From contig OZ020491.1 in the NCBI GenBank assembly GCA_963971405.1, positions 12,518,855 through 12,582,854 of the forward strand: a DNA stretch of 64,000 nt. The letters are read 5' to 3'. The notes under the pieces were generated by a model. That model searched no databases, was not told the origin of the DNA, and saw only the letters and a program-made list of their open reading frames with translations. Below, one piece after another: positions 1 to 11,293 of the stretch (position 1 is its first letter; the number at the start of each line of letters is the position of its first letter). The stretch is from Psococerastis gibbosa. Its lineage: Eukaryota > Arthropoda > Insecta > Psocodea > Psocidae. A program made the position numbers and the translations under genes.

Positions 1-599
1 TTAGAAAATGTTAAAATTTTTCACGATTAAAAAAACTAATTAAATCATGAAAGAAAAGGCCCAGTGATTGATGATGCGGTCCATCAATCATTTGATGTCG
101 CGGCCGCCATCTTTGCTTTTTATAATGTAAATGGGACCAAGCGTCGCCTGTTTACCTTCGTAAAAGTATGAGCGCCAAAAGATCTGTCAACTTATTTGAA
201 TTTTCTATTCTACTTGTATATTTCTAGGTTATACTGACAAATAATTTTTATAAAACAAAAAACGACGAAATGCTCTAGAGTTCTATGTAAGCGAGATGGA
301 ACATTCGTTTCCCGCCAAAAATATTTTTTAGAATTTCTGGGGTCACCTGCCACGTCTCCTGTGACCAGTCTTTGAAATGACGGCTGGATTAACATAAATA
401 AATAAAAATTAATGGACTCGAGTGCCCCATCTCTGCTTTAATAGAACTCTAGGTGGTTCCGACGATCCTAGCTCTGTTAATGATGCAATTTGTCTGAAGG
501 ATGGTTGGAGCTACCATGATGGTCACACAGATTTGGGACAGAACAGGCCCCATTTTGGTTTCGGGTGTGTCATATACTGCATACAGACATCTTTAATCA
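1..599. other. No gene seen; AT-rich sequence
   Basis: Open frames on both strands are about 60 codons or shorter and resemble no family I know. No RNA gene or repeat of the window was recognised here. Confidence 0.5.
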
Positions 600-667
600 C
601 TGAAATTAGAGGATAAATAAAAACTGGACTTTGTGGGATTTTTTATTTATTTATCCTCTAATTTCAG
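600..667. repeat. Short perfect inverted repeat
   Basis: The left arm CTGAAATTAGAGGATAAAT is matched by its inverse ATTTATCCTCTAATTTCAG at the right end, around a core of roughly 20 bases. The DNA or its transcript could form a long hairpin. It is probably a small foldback element or the fused ends of a larger MITE. No coding capacity. Confidence 0.7.
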
Positions 668-799
668 TTATAACGTGGCTTCTTCAACCAAAACTTAAAT
701 TTAAAAAAAAGTCAGTGTTATATACTCCATATAATACTGCAATAATTTTTAAACACGTATAAATTTCCACCGTTAGATGCATAGCAGATGGTGTAGCAA

Positions 800-1268
800 G
801 CACGTAGCCAGGATTTTATTTCGGGAGGGGCTAACTACCAGGGGGTCGAGGGGGTATGGAATAACTCCAGTAAAACGGAGTGTAGTAGCGTAGTGGTACG
901 GACTCTGACTTTCACCCGAAAGGTTGTTGGTTCGAGTCCCACACTGGCTACATTTTCTGGCCATGCTTCGGAGGGCATGTAAAGCAGGCGGTCCCGGGTA
1001 ATCCTAGTTGAGTGTAAGAGAGGGCTGTATAGCCCTAACTCCGCTAGGTTGGGTCAGTAATAGAAACAATAAAAAGTCCTTATTTATTTATTTATTTAAA
1101 ACAGTGGATTTTTAAGAATTTACATATAAAAACACAAAATTTTAGTGTTTTTAGAGGGAGAAAAAAATACAGGTGAAACATCAAACAGAACAATGCAAGG
1201 ATTTTTTCCTTTTTTTCATTTCGGGGGGGGGGGCTTCAGCCCCCAATGCCCCCACCCTGGCTACGTGC
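800..1268. mobile_element. Foldback element F3, split by a SINE
   Basis: The ends are inverted copies of GCACGTAGCCAGG (800-812 and 1256-1268). Just inside each end is a purine-rich stretch (TTTCGGGAGGGG on the left, TTTCGGG with a long G-run on the right). A complete SINE A copy (881-1097) lies inside, so F3 was present first. Removing the SINE leaves a non-coding element of about 250 bp. The layout matches F1 and F2, whose ends read GGCCGTGCCCAG. I could not fix a target duplication. Confidence 0.6.
881..1097 (+). mobile_element. SINE A1, tRNA-Glu-derived
   Basis: A short retroposon whose head resembles tRNA-Glu. It has an A-box-like TAGCGTAGTGG, an anticodon-loop segment CTGACTTTCACCC holding TTC, and a strong B box GGTTCGAGTCC, the two internal RNA polymerase III promoter elements. 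About 120 bases of unrelated body follow, then an ATTT-type tail. It encodes no protein. Translations across it are artefacts. It sits inside F3, and a shared TAAAAC on both sides may be the target duplication. Five more copies occur in the window. Confidence 0.8.
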
Positions 1269-2344
1269 CTGTGGTGTAGAAGGTGAACTGATCAGTCAGA
1301 AGAGAATGCCGGTCGGGAATGCATATGCTAAGTAAGTCAGTATTGAACCCATGTCGAACTACCACACTACACGGCCTTCTCTAGTACACCTTCTGATATT
1401 CATCTAAAGGTGGCAAATTTGTACACATTTTTAATTGCCTATGAACGGGGTATGTCTCCTGTCGTTCTGCCTATCTGGACCGTATCACTACGTGTCTAGA
1501 CGAAGTCATTATGTGACAACTGAGAACCAATTGCCAGCAGATAAAAGGTGAATACCTTTTACACACCTATTGACCTACGGGTAAAAATATTTGGTGAAAA
1601 AAGCTCTCAAGATAAGAATGTGTGCAATGTGGCCCTATATTCATCAATCGCTGCTGAGCGTCAGCAAATCCATTTGCTTTTTGTCGCTCAAGCTCTCGGA
1701 AATGGCGCGTAAAACACCGGAAACAGGTCACGAAAGGTTCGTCCGCCGAAACTTTCGAACCTCTTGTCCAACCTTCTTTCAATTTCCCTCCATCCCCTGA
1801 TAATCTGTGATTGGTTTTTTACGGTGCCTGCCGTAAAAAGCTGTCCAATCACGAAGTCGATCGATTTTGTATGGGGCGTCCGTGTGTAAACTTCTAAACA
1901 CTAAGCACTCCGCTTCGATTGTTGGATTTTCGAAAGCGTTACCTTCTGCCTCTTTTTAGAAAACGTACTACCGTACAAACCATCACTTTGGATGAATCTA
2001 AATCAGCACAAAAACGCCTGCCGCGTGAAACTCCTTCGCCAACTGCGATATCTTTTGTTATCAAAATATAAACGGCACTTTTTCAATATTCAGCTCTTTC
2101 AAAAAAACGTTTTCTCCTGCGTTTAAGCCTATAGCGTTTTTATGAGCCATTAGGTTTTTTATTTTTTATCATTGAAAACTGCGTATGGAATGACTGAAGC
2201 CGAGCCAATCGTCCAATGGTTTCTCATTGATTTTATAATCCCATTTTCAATTTTATTTCTTTGACTTACGTATGTTTTTTTATTTAGACTCGAAACGGCA
2301 TTGACAATTTCTGAAGTAGGAACAGCAGGCTTCGTTTTGTTTTA
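1269..2344. other. No gene seen; one hairpin
   Basis: Two opposed frames of about 70 codons overlap at 1567-1800. Neither resembles a known protein and neither is favoured. A 44-base inverted repeat lies at 1808-1851 (TGATTGG against CCAATCA, with TTACGG against CCGTAA inside). Nothing else is supported. Confidence 0.45.
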
Positions 2345-2412
2345 TAGATTCATACATACAAATCAACAATGTTTGTATCGGAATAACCTCTTCAGTCGCC
2401 TCTGTAGGTCAC
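2345..2412 (+). repeat. Repeat B fragment (B8)
   Basis: A partial copy of the dispersed B family, recognised by CATACAAACAAT-like sequence followed by CTCTTCAGTCGCCTC. Better copies lie near 20352 and 38958. Non-coding and probably SINE-like. Confidence 0.5.
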
Positions 2413-2443
2413 TTAAGAGCAAATCGAACGCCGCGTTTTTTGA

Positions 2444-2532
2444 GTGATGAAGCAGTAGAATCCGGGATGTCGTTTGGAAGTACGCTTTCAGAACGACCAC
2501 GGCCTATTATCCCGGATTCTACTGCTTCATCA
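2444..2532. repeat. Inverted repeat with 23-base arms
   Basis: The arm GTGATGAAGCAGTAGAATCC is repeated in reverse complement at 2510-2532, around a 43-base loop. A diverged single arm recurs near 38890-38915 (TTTTACTGCTTCGTTATGTAACTCC), again next to a repeat B copy. The two probably travel together or share an insertion preference. Confidence 0.65.
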
Positions 2533-3312
2533 CGTAACTCCGGCTGTGAAACCCTTTGTAATTATACCGCGTTTTTCGTACAAAGCCGAATTTAATAAAA
2601 AATGTTGCATGCTATCAGGGGCGTAAAGTTGGTGGGGTCACCAAAGGAGCTGGGGGCTTTGCCGCCCCAGCCTCAAGCATTGTAATACGTGGTTCATGGA
2701 GACCCCCGGGCCCCTTTGCAGCAATATGAATGTAAGCATTCCTTTGTTAGCTTTGTAAAATCTACAGCTATACTTTATTAATATTAAAATGCGTAAAATC
2801 CTACTATTTTGCTCTTATATTTTCAATTTTTCCTTATCCTGCCTGATGACGTCATACGGTCTACTTAGTTTTGCCCCCGCCTCTGCATCCTATAGAAGAA
2901 ATACGGTACTCCCCTAAATTTGATACTTGATATTTGATTGGCCACAATTTTATAACTCCTTCCTCCTGACGAACTCACCAGTCGTCTTCTACATAAATGA
3001 AGTTCGATCATTATGGCCAATCGGTGTTATTATTATTATTATCAATGGGAGTTAATAGTAATAATAAAAACTGACATTAAAATAACATAAAAATAAAATA
3101 AACATTATAAATAAATAACAAAAATAAATGATTAAGCCTTGTTTAGCAGCACTGTATGAGTCTTTTGTCCCAAATAAGCGCTAGCTTGGGGATGCGGGAT
3201 GGTATTATTATGTATTGTATTTTTGTAATATATGCTCCTTGTCCAGGGAATACTGGACAAGGAAAAGAAAGAAAGAAAAATATATATATATATATAGATG
3301 GGCACTGTCAGG
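2533..3312. other. No gene seen; simple repeats and a foldback relic
   Basis: The stretch at about 2621-2720 holds a G/C-rich hairpin (GCTGGGG against CCCCAGC) and looks like the inner part of an F-type foldback element. ATT-rich microsatellites lie near 3030-3130 and a TA run at 3281-3296. No coding sequence is recognised. Confidence 0.45.
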
Positions 3313-3515
3313 ACCTGTAGAGTAGTGGTACAGACTCCGACTTTCACCCGAAAGGTTGTTGGTTCGAGTCCCACACTGGCTATATTTTCTGGCCATGCTT
3401 CGGAGAGCATGTAAAGTGGGTCATCCTAGTTGAGTGTAAGAGAGGGCTTTATAGCCCTAACTCCGCTAGGGTGGCTTAGTAATAGAACAATAAAAAGTCA
3501 AGATTTATTTATTTT
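3313..3515 (+). mobile_element. SINE A2, tRNA-Glu-derived
   Basis: A second tRNA-Glu-type SINE with TAGAGTAGTGG (A box), GACTTTCACCCG and GGTTCGAGTCCC (B box). The body and AT-rich tail match A1, but about 13 bases after AAAGTGG are missing. The 92-codon frame on the minus strand here is only the SINE read backwards. Confidence 0.8.
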
Positions 3516-3632
3516 ACTTATCATATATCGAAGTGTAGAGGAGTATTTCTGCTAAAAGATGTGATATTTTTGACAGGTGCACGATAAATATTTAGTGAGA
3601 AACTATGTTTTACACTTGTAAGACTTTTCCCA

Positions 3633-3720
3633 CTACCTGTGTTGAGTTGCGACAGGTCTCCGATCGCATGGTGCATAGAGACTCACACAAGTGCAAGCAA
3701 ACACCCAACTATGCCACAGG
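3633..3720 (+). repeat. Repeat B1
   Basis: Copy of dispersed family B. Diagnostic segments are TGTTGAGTTGCGACAGGTCT, CCGATCGCATGGTGCATAGA and GACTCACACAAGTGCAAGC. It encodes nothing. The family is SINE-sized but has no clear tRNA- or 5S-like head, so its class is open. Confidence 0.6.
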
Positions 3721-4126
3721 ACACCCTAAGCCTTCTTAGATTTTATGTTAATAATAGCTACGTCCGAAAATACGTGCAAGTAATTTCGCAGAATTCATTG
3801 GAACAACCAAATTATATGAGCAAATACAGGTATCCCCCCCCCCCCCTTAGACAACAGTAACACAAGAACAGCAACATATAGGACAATTATAAGACTATGG
3901 ACCAGGGACGAATTCAATAAATTACATTAATGGATTAGGTAGGCTATATTTAGGTATTGAGTGCTACCCTCGCACGCCGCTGGCATGAGGGGGCACTTCA
4001 ACTGTATTTGGTTAAAAATTGATTTAGGAAAAATACACGGTTATTATTATTATTATTTTTTTATTAAGAAAATCTGATGTGGAGGGTATTCGAACTATTT
4101 TCTGCAAACAATATATCTATCATCAA
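3721..4126. other. No gene seen; C-run
   Basis: Contains a run of about 13 C residues near 3834-3846 and ATT microsatellite sequence near 4040-4055. No supported feature. Confidence 0.4.
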
Positions 4127-4277
4127 GGCCGTGCCCAGGTTTTATTTGGGGGGGTTTAAAATGTAATGTATTATTGAATTAATGGATGCATTCTTCAAAC
4201 AATACAGGTTTACTCAAGAAAATTTATTTCGGGGGGGGGGGGTCCGGACCCCTTGAACCACCCCACTGGGCACGGCC
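4127..4277. mobile_element. Foldback element F1 with G-run
   Basis: Left end GGCCGTGCCCAGG and right end CTGGGCACGGCC are inverted copies. G-runs lie just inside both ends. The element is non-coding and about 150 bp. Its right terminus is duplicated by a later SINE insertion, so the last 17 bases appear again at 4554-4570. F2 (45947-46102) is a second copy. Confidence 0.65.
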
Positions 4278-4553
4278 GCCATACCAAGTTGAATCCAGCG
4301 GACCAGAGCAGGTTCAAAGCTGCAGATAACTTGGTCCTGTGCACAGTGCTGGTAGGGAAACATGGTAGGACTTGTCCTGGTCACCTCCGAACTAATCGTG
4401 TGACTTCACTGTGTTTCCCAAGTGGTTCGGAATCCACTATAATCAGGAGGTCCACTGTCCTATGGGCTGGCATAGGACAGTCAAGTCGGTGTCGCTCTAT
4501 GGGCCCGAATGAGGCCTAAGTCGTTATTAACCCCACGAACACTACTACTACTA
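4278..4553 (+). mobile_element. SINE D1 with 17-bp target duplication, 5S-like
   Basis: The 276-base unit is bracketed by CCCCACTGGGCACGGCC (4261-4277 and 4554-4570), a perfect 17-base target duplication made from the right end of F1. With its ACT-repeat tail this identifies a retroposed SINE. Its head, CCATACCAAGTTGAATCCAG, closely follows the 5' region of animal 5S rRNA as I remember it. Further in, TGTTTCCCAAGTGGTTCGG resembles the reverse complement of the 5S 3' half. A GGTTCAAAGC B-box-like segment also lies in the head. The SINE call is firm. The 5S origin is inference. A second copy lies at 58888-59130. Confidence 0.75.
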
Positions 4554-4570
4554 CCCCACTGGGCACGGCC

Positions 4571-5122
4571 ATGTCTTGTCTATCATATAGCTTCTGCTTG
4601 AAGATATATATTATTCATTTAGCAGAGCACTTATTACGCTGTCTACCTCTGCCCTGTACCATTGAGTAGACTATAACTTTTGCGCACGTTACATCACTTT
4701 ATGAGTTTTTTAAAGCCTATTGAATATAAGTTCACGTATAGGTTATACACCTTTATGTGTCCGTAAGGCATAAAGTTGTAAGTAGCTCGTTTAACATTTA
4801 TAGCACTACAACCACCGTTATAATGGCGATATTATTGCAAGGAATGGGGTTTGGGTCTGGCGTAATTAGGCTATTGGGAGCTCTGCTATACTTTCCTTAT
4901 TTTTCTTACTCACAATCGTTGCAATTCTCTTAAGCTCTATACATGTTTAATGAAGGACCCAATGGCGAGGAATAATAATAATTAGACTCAACTCTTTATA
5001 TGGCTTTATTCTTCAGTTCCAGATTTTATGTTTTTGCACTGAAATGACCTCTCGCTCGTCTTGAGCGTTCTGTAATTTCAATGTAGTGGAGAAGATTAGC
5101 TCTAAACATGACTGCGGGCGTA
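4571..5122. other. No gene seen
   Basis: AT-rich sequence without recognisable coding or repeat structure. Confidence 0.4.
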
Positions 5123-5255
5123 CTATGGCGATTATTTTTTATCTTAACCTGGGATAAAATATGTAAACATGATATTTTTGGAATGGAAAGTGCTGTTCAA
5201 AATTGTTTTATTTACATTTTTAATCCCAGGAATAAGTTAACAGTGAACGGTTTAG
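5123..5255. mobile_element. MITE family K, copy 1
   Basis: Starts TATGGCGATTATTTTT and carries the family core (ACCTGGGAT, GGAATGGAAAGTGCTGTTCA, TTTTTAATCCCAGG). The right end is degraded (AGTGAACGGTTTAG where K3 has ACTGATCGCCATAG). Non-coding. Copies K2 and K3 lie near 10311 and 28801. Confidence 0.6.
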
Positions 5256-5565
5256 TAGGCAACTCGTAGGCCCACTGGATAGATTTTATTCACAACGCTT
5301 CGGCCTGGATGCGGGCTTCAAAAATTTCGCAATTCAGCATTTCCATAGCGTTTATGGGTGCCGAAAATTAGACGATGTCCTGTTGAAAAATCGAGAAATA
5401 AGTTATTTGTACCATTTTATAGAGATATTGTCATATTTTCTGTATTATAAAGAATTATCGTCGTAGTTGTAATGGGCTACTTGACAGTTGTAACAATGAA
5501 ATATAAACGTCACACTCAAATCCTACGTGACTCACTATTTAACAATCAAACTTAATATTTAAAAA

Positions 5566-5732
5566 TAATGGTAAAAAATAAAGTAACTTTGTCAAGTATT
5601 ACTAAAAATATGCAGTACAAGTACATAAACCATCGTCAGGCTTTAGACGTATAAAATTTGTATGTGACACGGGTCGCTGACATATATTTTTTTAGTAATA
5701 CTTGGCAAAGTTATTTAATTTTTTTACTATAA
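5566..5732. repeat. Foldback element, ~50-base arms
   Basis: The left arm (TAACTTTGTCAAGTATTACT within 5566-5615) is matched by an inverted right arm (AGTAATACTTGGCAAAGTTA within 5680-5732). It has the structure of a MITE, but no target duplication can be fixed in this AT-rich setting. Confidence 0.6.
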
Positions 5733-6334
5733 CGAAGTATTACAAAGGTAATGTGGAAAATGTTACTGAAATAACATCAAACTTAAGTTGATGGGGTAAA
5801 ATAATTTCATCTTCTAAATATCGTTTTTTAAGAAAGAAAAAAAGATAATTTTCAAGGGTGAAAAGAAGTCTACTAATGCATTAAAATAGGATTTCAAAAA
5901 TAGTCAAGTAGCCGAAATAAAACATGTCTGATGAGTGTACTAGTTTGAGTTTGAGAATACAGAAGAATACAATATACAAAACGCGGTTTTTTGGTTCTCT
6001 ACCACTATATGGTAGTTTTTATTATTATTATTATTATTTTTATTTTTATTTTTATTTTAAAGGGCGGTGGGTTTTTTTCTTTTTAAATTAATTAATTTCT
6101 CGATCTACAGCTGTAAACATCTGAGAACAGTCTTTTGAAGACACTATAAACCTGCGGAGTGATAATATTCCTGGTGAGGAAATGCAAATTTTCTGAGAAA
6201 ACCTGAATTTTTATGTAGTCTTCAAAAGGTTATTCTAATAGGGTTTCGGCTGTAGAAAGACAATCTTATTAATTTTGTCAAAGTAACTCAAGTGGCTTTT
6301 CTTTAAAAACAAAAATAGTAATAACTATAATAAA
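5733..6334. other. No gene seen; ATT microsatellite
   Basis: An ATT/TTTTA simple-repeat stretch lies at about 6018-6058. Nothing else is supported. Confidence 0.4.
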
Positions 6335-6675
6335 AGAAAATAGGCACCCCAAAATTAAATACTTTTCATTTTTTATTTCATTAACTCAGCAAGTTATTAA
6401 AAATTTGGCTCAATTAATTTGCAGAAGATTACCTCGTGCATCATATAATATTTTTACTTTTCGGTTTTGTGGTTTTTTCTAAAATCCCAGATTACGCGAA
6501 ATTTTAGTCCCCGCTGGTTTTTATGAAAGAACTAAGGTACCAACATTTTTCTATTGTATAAAGCACTGAGTAGTCTTCTACAACTTACATTAGCCAAATC
6601 TTTAATAACTTGCTTTGTTAATTAATTAAAAAATAAAAAGTCAATGAAAACAAATTTTGGGGTGCTAATTTTCTA
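6335..6675. repeat. Foldback element, ~80-base arms
   Basis: The left arm begins near GAAAATAGGCACCCCAAAAT and includes AGCAAGTTATTAAAAATTTG. The right arm carries the inverted equivalents (TCTTTAATAACTTGCT, ATTTTGGGGTGCTAATTTTC). Arms of about 80 bases flank about 180 bases of non-coding core. Consistent with an old MITE. Confidence 0.65.
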
Positions 6676-7339
6676 CGTAGCATGTTCTCTTAGACGCAAC
6701 AGATAGATTGTAACATTTCGAGTCATACCTCCAGATATAAAACTACCTACTTGTATTGTCCTTAGCTGTCCGTAAAGATTGTTCCAGTAGATAGCTATAG
6801 CTTATGGTCACCATAACCGATCACCGATCAGGAGAAAAGCTAAACAGCATCACGATTTATATATCCAGTTTGACTTCACATGACTTCTTTATCAATGGGC
6901 GTTAACAACACAAGATTAGTTTTTGCGACCCACCTACACATAAGGCTCTAATGTATAATGTAAGCTTCTGGGTGCGTAATGGGCTTCCATTTTAGGAGTC
7001 GCCACCAATGGGCGGGGCTGTGTGCTAAGTACCAAGTTCTAATTGTTTTTTGCTAAGCTTTCTCAATGTAGCATTGTTCTTTCGATATGCATACAAAGTT
7101 GACCCCTTGCTCATACCCTCCCATGGAAGGCTTACATTGATTGAAATAAATCGTTGCCGTTATATATAGGTACTAAAACCAGCACACGATAACTTTAACA
7201 TTCTATCTTATATCGTATCAAACTTTTATCGGTCATATGGATGTTTTATGAAATAATACAGTACATATTATATCCCAGCTTGACACAATATTTAATGGGG
7301 TGGTAGTGTGGTCTGAAATTTCCGTTCAATGCGTGTTTC
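6676..7339. other. No gene seen
   Basis: No coding or RNA feature recognised. Confidence 0.4.
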
Positions 7340-7518
7340 CTTTGGATATTTAGTGACTTCGGTGGCAAGGTGGTAGCGTGCTTGTATATACTTGTGCGAG
7401 TATCTACACACCTTGCGGTCGGAGACGTGTCGTAACTCGACACAAGTACCTATTAGGTGACTTCGTGAGGCGATTGAAGAGATTAATCGGATGCATTCAT
7501 TAAATTGTTTGGATACGA
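7340..7518 (-). repeat. Repeat B2
   Basis: A fairly complete B copy on the minus strand. It includes GGCAAGGTGGTAGCGTGCTT, CGGAGACGTGTCGTAACTCG, GGTGACTTCGTGAGGCGATT and the 3' end ATTCATTAAATTGTTTG. The short minus-strand frame here is an artefact of the repeat. Confidence 0.65.
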
Positions 7519-9459
7519 TTTAACCTTTGAAAAAAAAAGAAATATCCACTTGTCGAAATTTAAAGTCCAGTATCTACTGCCACGATTTATCTTAGATAAT
7601 TTTAATTTTCTTTCTTTCCAAACAATGCCTTCTGCAACCATTAGCCAACTCATATTACTGAAAATGGTTGACGAAAATATCCATTTATCTGAAATCCTTC
7701 GAACATCAAAACATTTTTATTACATTTTACACTGCTTGTAGTTAATCCGATTGCGCTACTTTGCATAATCGAGCTGTACCATACCTAGGTAGAGAAACTC
7801 CCTATCCGTAATATGTTAGGTTTTTAAATTTTCCTCTTCTTTATTCCTACTTTTTGCTGGAGAGGTATTAGTAAACCGAACCTCTGGTTAAGAGTTTTCC
7901 AATAAGGCAATGACAATGAGAGATGAATTCGAGCGCGTCAAAAATTTAATTTCCAAATTTAACCAAAAAGGTTAATAGTTTAAATTGTATTTCTTTATTG
8001 TTCTTTTTTGTTACGTTTGTAATGGAAGAGCATAGCAAAAAATAACAGAACTTCCATTCGCATGCTTTCTATGATATTTTGTTATCTTTTGTATATACGG
8101 TAGGTGTAACTGGTGTAAACTGTACCTGTATAAATATAAATATATTTTTTGATTCCTGGGGCCACCTCTTATATACGTAGAATTACTCTAATTGATAGAG
8201 ATCGGGATTTTCAATAGTTCTTAATCTAAACAGTCAGGTAAGTTCCATATGGACCTGATGGTAGCTAATTAATTTTTTTATGTTAACTACATCCGTTAGG
8301 ACACGTTTGGTCTGCTTGTTGAGATGGTACCTGACGTATCAGTGCGTAAACCAGGTAGGCAGAATACGCGCTCATCTGTGAACTTTTCCAGGCATGCTTA
8401 TCTATGCTGTTCCTGACATTGAAGAAGTGTTTCCATTGTACCTTTCTCCGGTCAGATCAATCGCGTTTAATATTTGTAGAATAGTGTGACACGTAGAGTA
8501 CTGGATAGCGGAGCTAATAATGTCTGAAAATGTAGGTTAGGGCCTTAGGTTCAGTTAGTCACTAGACTTAAAAAAAAACACAATAATAACCCTTGTTATT
8601 ATATGGCACATATTCTAGAGGGTTATGTAAATTATCCAAAAAGTTGTCAGTCAAGATTTTTTTTAATGATTATTTTAAGGCAGGAGCGACTAAAAGCTTG
8701 GGCTTGCATATACGCCTACCGAGTGGTTTATGGTATATTTTATATTGTATGCACTATGTGTAAGTTTGTAAGTTAGCGTCTAGTGACAAACTGCTATCAG
8801 TATCCCACTGGACAATTAGGTTGCCCAGGGACCATCTAAAACATTTTGCCATTGCCCATTTCCAGCAATAGGGTGTGTTTGTGTCAGTAGTAATAGGCAT
8901 ATGTTAATTTTGTGTTTTTCTTTCTTTTTGCCTTTTTATAATTCATGCTGACTCATTCCAAATTTAATTCTCTTTGTCACTGAGAGACCATTCATTAACC
9001 GTCCTATCTTGTCTACGTTATACACAGTGCATAATAAGATTCCATGCACTGCGTATAAAGGGAAGTTACGGGTAAAGTTACTCGAACAATTGTTGGGAGT
9101 ACAATACAAACTAGGGGATGGTGAGGGGGGGGGGGTGAGAATCCCTGCGAGGGATATAAAAGACGTGAAAACGTGTCAGGTCGGGCCCATAGGGCGCGCG
9201 CCTACGGGGCAAAGCTAGAGGTAACTAATGATTCCCCCCCCCCCCCCCCCCCGCCGCACGCACTAACTTATTGTTCACCTTCAGATTTGTAGACCTGCAG
9301 TGAGGGGTGATGTTAATTTGGAGTTATCCAGGTGCTATGTTTTGGAATTTTTTGTATGGAGCAACTCTGGAAATCAAACTTGTATCACCTTTGAAATAAT
9401 AATTCAATGAAATTGAAATTAAATAAGTATTTTTTGATTTCTACATATTGGAATAATTA
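7519..9459. other. No gene seen; long G and C runs
   Basis: Frames up to 78 codons resemble nothing known. A G-run lies at about 9125-9136 and a run of about 20 C residues at 9234-9252, isolated from any element I can delimit. Confidence 0.4.
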
Positions 9460-9591
9460 AATGAACCTCTTTCATACAGAAATACTAATAACTAGCGTCA
9501 AATCTCGATGGTTTGATTGGTTTGGTACTGTTGTGCCCATTATCTGATAAGTTGGGTGCCCAAGTATTTCTCTACGTGAAAGAGGTTCATT
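9460..9591. repeat. Foldback element, 25-base arms
   Basis: AATGAACCTCTTTCATACAG on the left is matched by GTGAAAGAGGTTCATT on the right, with AGTATTTCTCTAC extending the arm. Lies 66 bases before the Harbinger-like MITE M1. Confidence 0.65.
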
Positions 9592-9657
9592 AAAATAGTA
9601 GGTAAGCACTATTGTAATACCTATAGTAATTAGTAAAATAGAGAACATATTCATTAA

Positions 9658-10040
9658 GGCGCCCATTCCACCGACCGGCTAGGGCTATTTACAAATACGG
9701 TGACGTGGTAGCAGACATTCAAGACTTGGTGGCGTTTCCACCAACCTCGCATTGCAGAAGGCAAATGACATTGACGGAAATTAGAATTTTTCTTTTAAAA
9801 GAAATCTATTAAAATGTTTGTACTTAACATATCCCATGACGCCATTTTTTAATTTTAGTTTGTTTGTTTGTGATTTTACTGTATGATCATTGATCAATTT
9901 TAACTATGGCATAGAGGAAAATAAACATTTCCGTCAATTCTGCAATGCGAGGTCGGTGGAAACCCCGCCTAAGTCTTGAATGTCTGCTACCACGTCACCG
10001 GTTTTGTAAATAGCCCTAGCCGGTCGGTGGAATGGGCGCC
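9658..10040. mobile_element. Harbinger-like MITE M1
   Basis: A 383-bp non-coding element with long inverted ends. The terminus GGCGCCCATTCCACCGACC is repeated inverted at the right end, and the arms continue for more than 100 bases (including GACGTGGTAGCAGACATTCA). A TAA triplet flanks it on both sides (9655-9657, 10041-10043), fitting the 3-bp TWA target duplication of PIF/Harbinger elements. It would need a transposase in trans. M2 at 58095 has the same outer 14 bases. Confidence 0.8.
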
Positions 10041-10310
10041 TAAGGCAGAGATTTCCATCTATTTTGTAAACAAAGCAGGCTTGGGAAATTTTTAATTAAT
10101 TAATTAATTTCTTGTTTCACAGCTTCAAAGATAGGAAAATTGTCTTATGAAAAATGTGTAAAAAATACAACCTTCCTAAAAAAGCACACCTTTTGATTTA
10201 CGATTACGACTATTCTATTACATAAGTTGAGGGGCAAGTTTCAAAATATTTTGTTGACAAGGATTGTGTTTTGGATGATATTAAATAATTTGTCGTTCCA
10301 GCAGCCTCAT
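10041..10310. other. No gene seen
   Basis: Short AT-rich spacer between two MITEs. No feature supported. Confidence 0.4.
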
Positions 10311-10456
10311 CGAGGCGATTATAATACCGGGGTTAAATAAATACCCTGTAAACTGTAAACGAACAAATTTTGAATAGCACTTTCCATTATAAAATTATCT
10401 TGTTTACATTTTTAATACCAGGGGATTAAATAAATACAGGTATTATAATCGCCTCG
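10311..10456. mobile_element. MITE family K, copy 2
   Basis: The inverted ends CGAGGCGATTATAATACC and GGTATTATAATCGCCTCG are perfect. The core (TTTGAATAGCACTTTCCAT, CTTGTTTACATTTTTAAT) matches K1 and K3 in the opposite orientation on one half. Its ends differ from K3 (GAGGCGAT against TATGGCGAT), so it may be a subfamily. Confidence 0.65.
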
Positions 10457-11293
10457 ATCAGGCTACAGATGTGATATGGAAGTAGTCACATGAAAAATGC
10501 ATAACAAAGTAATTGTAAAAGTAATCAATTGCCAAATGGCAATAACCAACGAGCGACAAAAATTCTTGCAAATTTTGGTACTCATTCTGTAGTGACTTGA
10601 ATTAGGCAATTTACAGTCAGCCTACTGTATCTACTTCATCTAACGTACTTCGAATTTACCCTTCAAAACTGCTGGTCAACATACCGCAGGTGCCTTAATG
10701 ATATCAGGTATTATATTAATCATTTAAGCAATCAATTTAAACAAAAAAACTTCAAAGGAACCAATATTTATTTTCATTTTATTCCAAATTAACCGGCTCA
10801 AAACTTGAATTTATAATTCCACCTCATCTGACATGACAGCGGTGTTTATATAAAATGTCAATCGGTGCCGAAAATAATTTTTTGCTCCTTTCATTTCACA
10901 CGCCGAATCGAAAGACCGAGGAGTGAGAAAAATATGCCATATTTTTTTTTATCTTTTAAGTAACTCCGCTTCATTAGCCACAGCCAAAGGCGTCTTTTTT
11001 TTACTAGGAATTGACATGAAAAGACCCGTTTTGAGATCAATGTTTCCTCCGTTTTGTGTGAATTTTTCGTCATTGGATAGAATACATTTTAAGGTCACCC
11101 GCAGAAGTATACGTTAAATCACCCCCATGCGGGTGTTTTTGTCAGTGCCACGCCAGATATGGGTTTCTAGGCTTGATTTACTTTATGCTTTTTAAATTAA
11201 TTTAAAGTGTAAATATAAATATCCAGGCATTGGATTAAATGTAAAATAGCATAACGTGTGCAAATGTGCATAGCATAAATCACGTATCACATA
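10457..11293. other. No gene seen
   Basis: Two overlapping opposed frames of about 60 codons at 10891-11117 show no known motif. No repeat of this window maps here. Confidence 0.4.

Noticed and set aside
881..955. tRNA-Glu gene
   Set aside because: The tRNA-like head is fused to a SINE body with an AT-rich tail and the acceptor stem does not pair. Six dispersed copies confirm a SINE.
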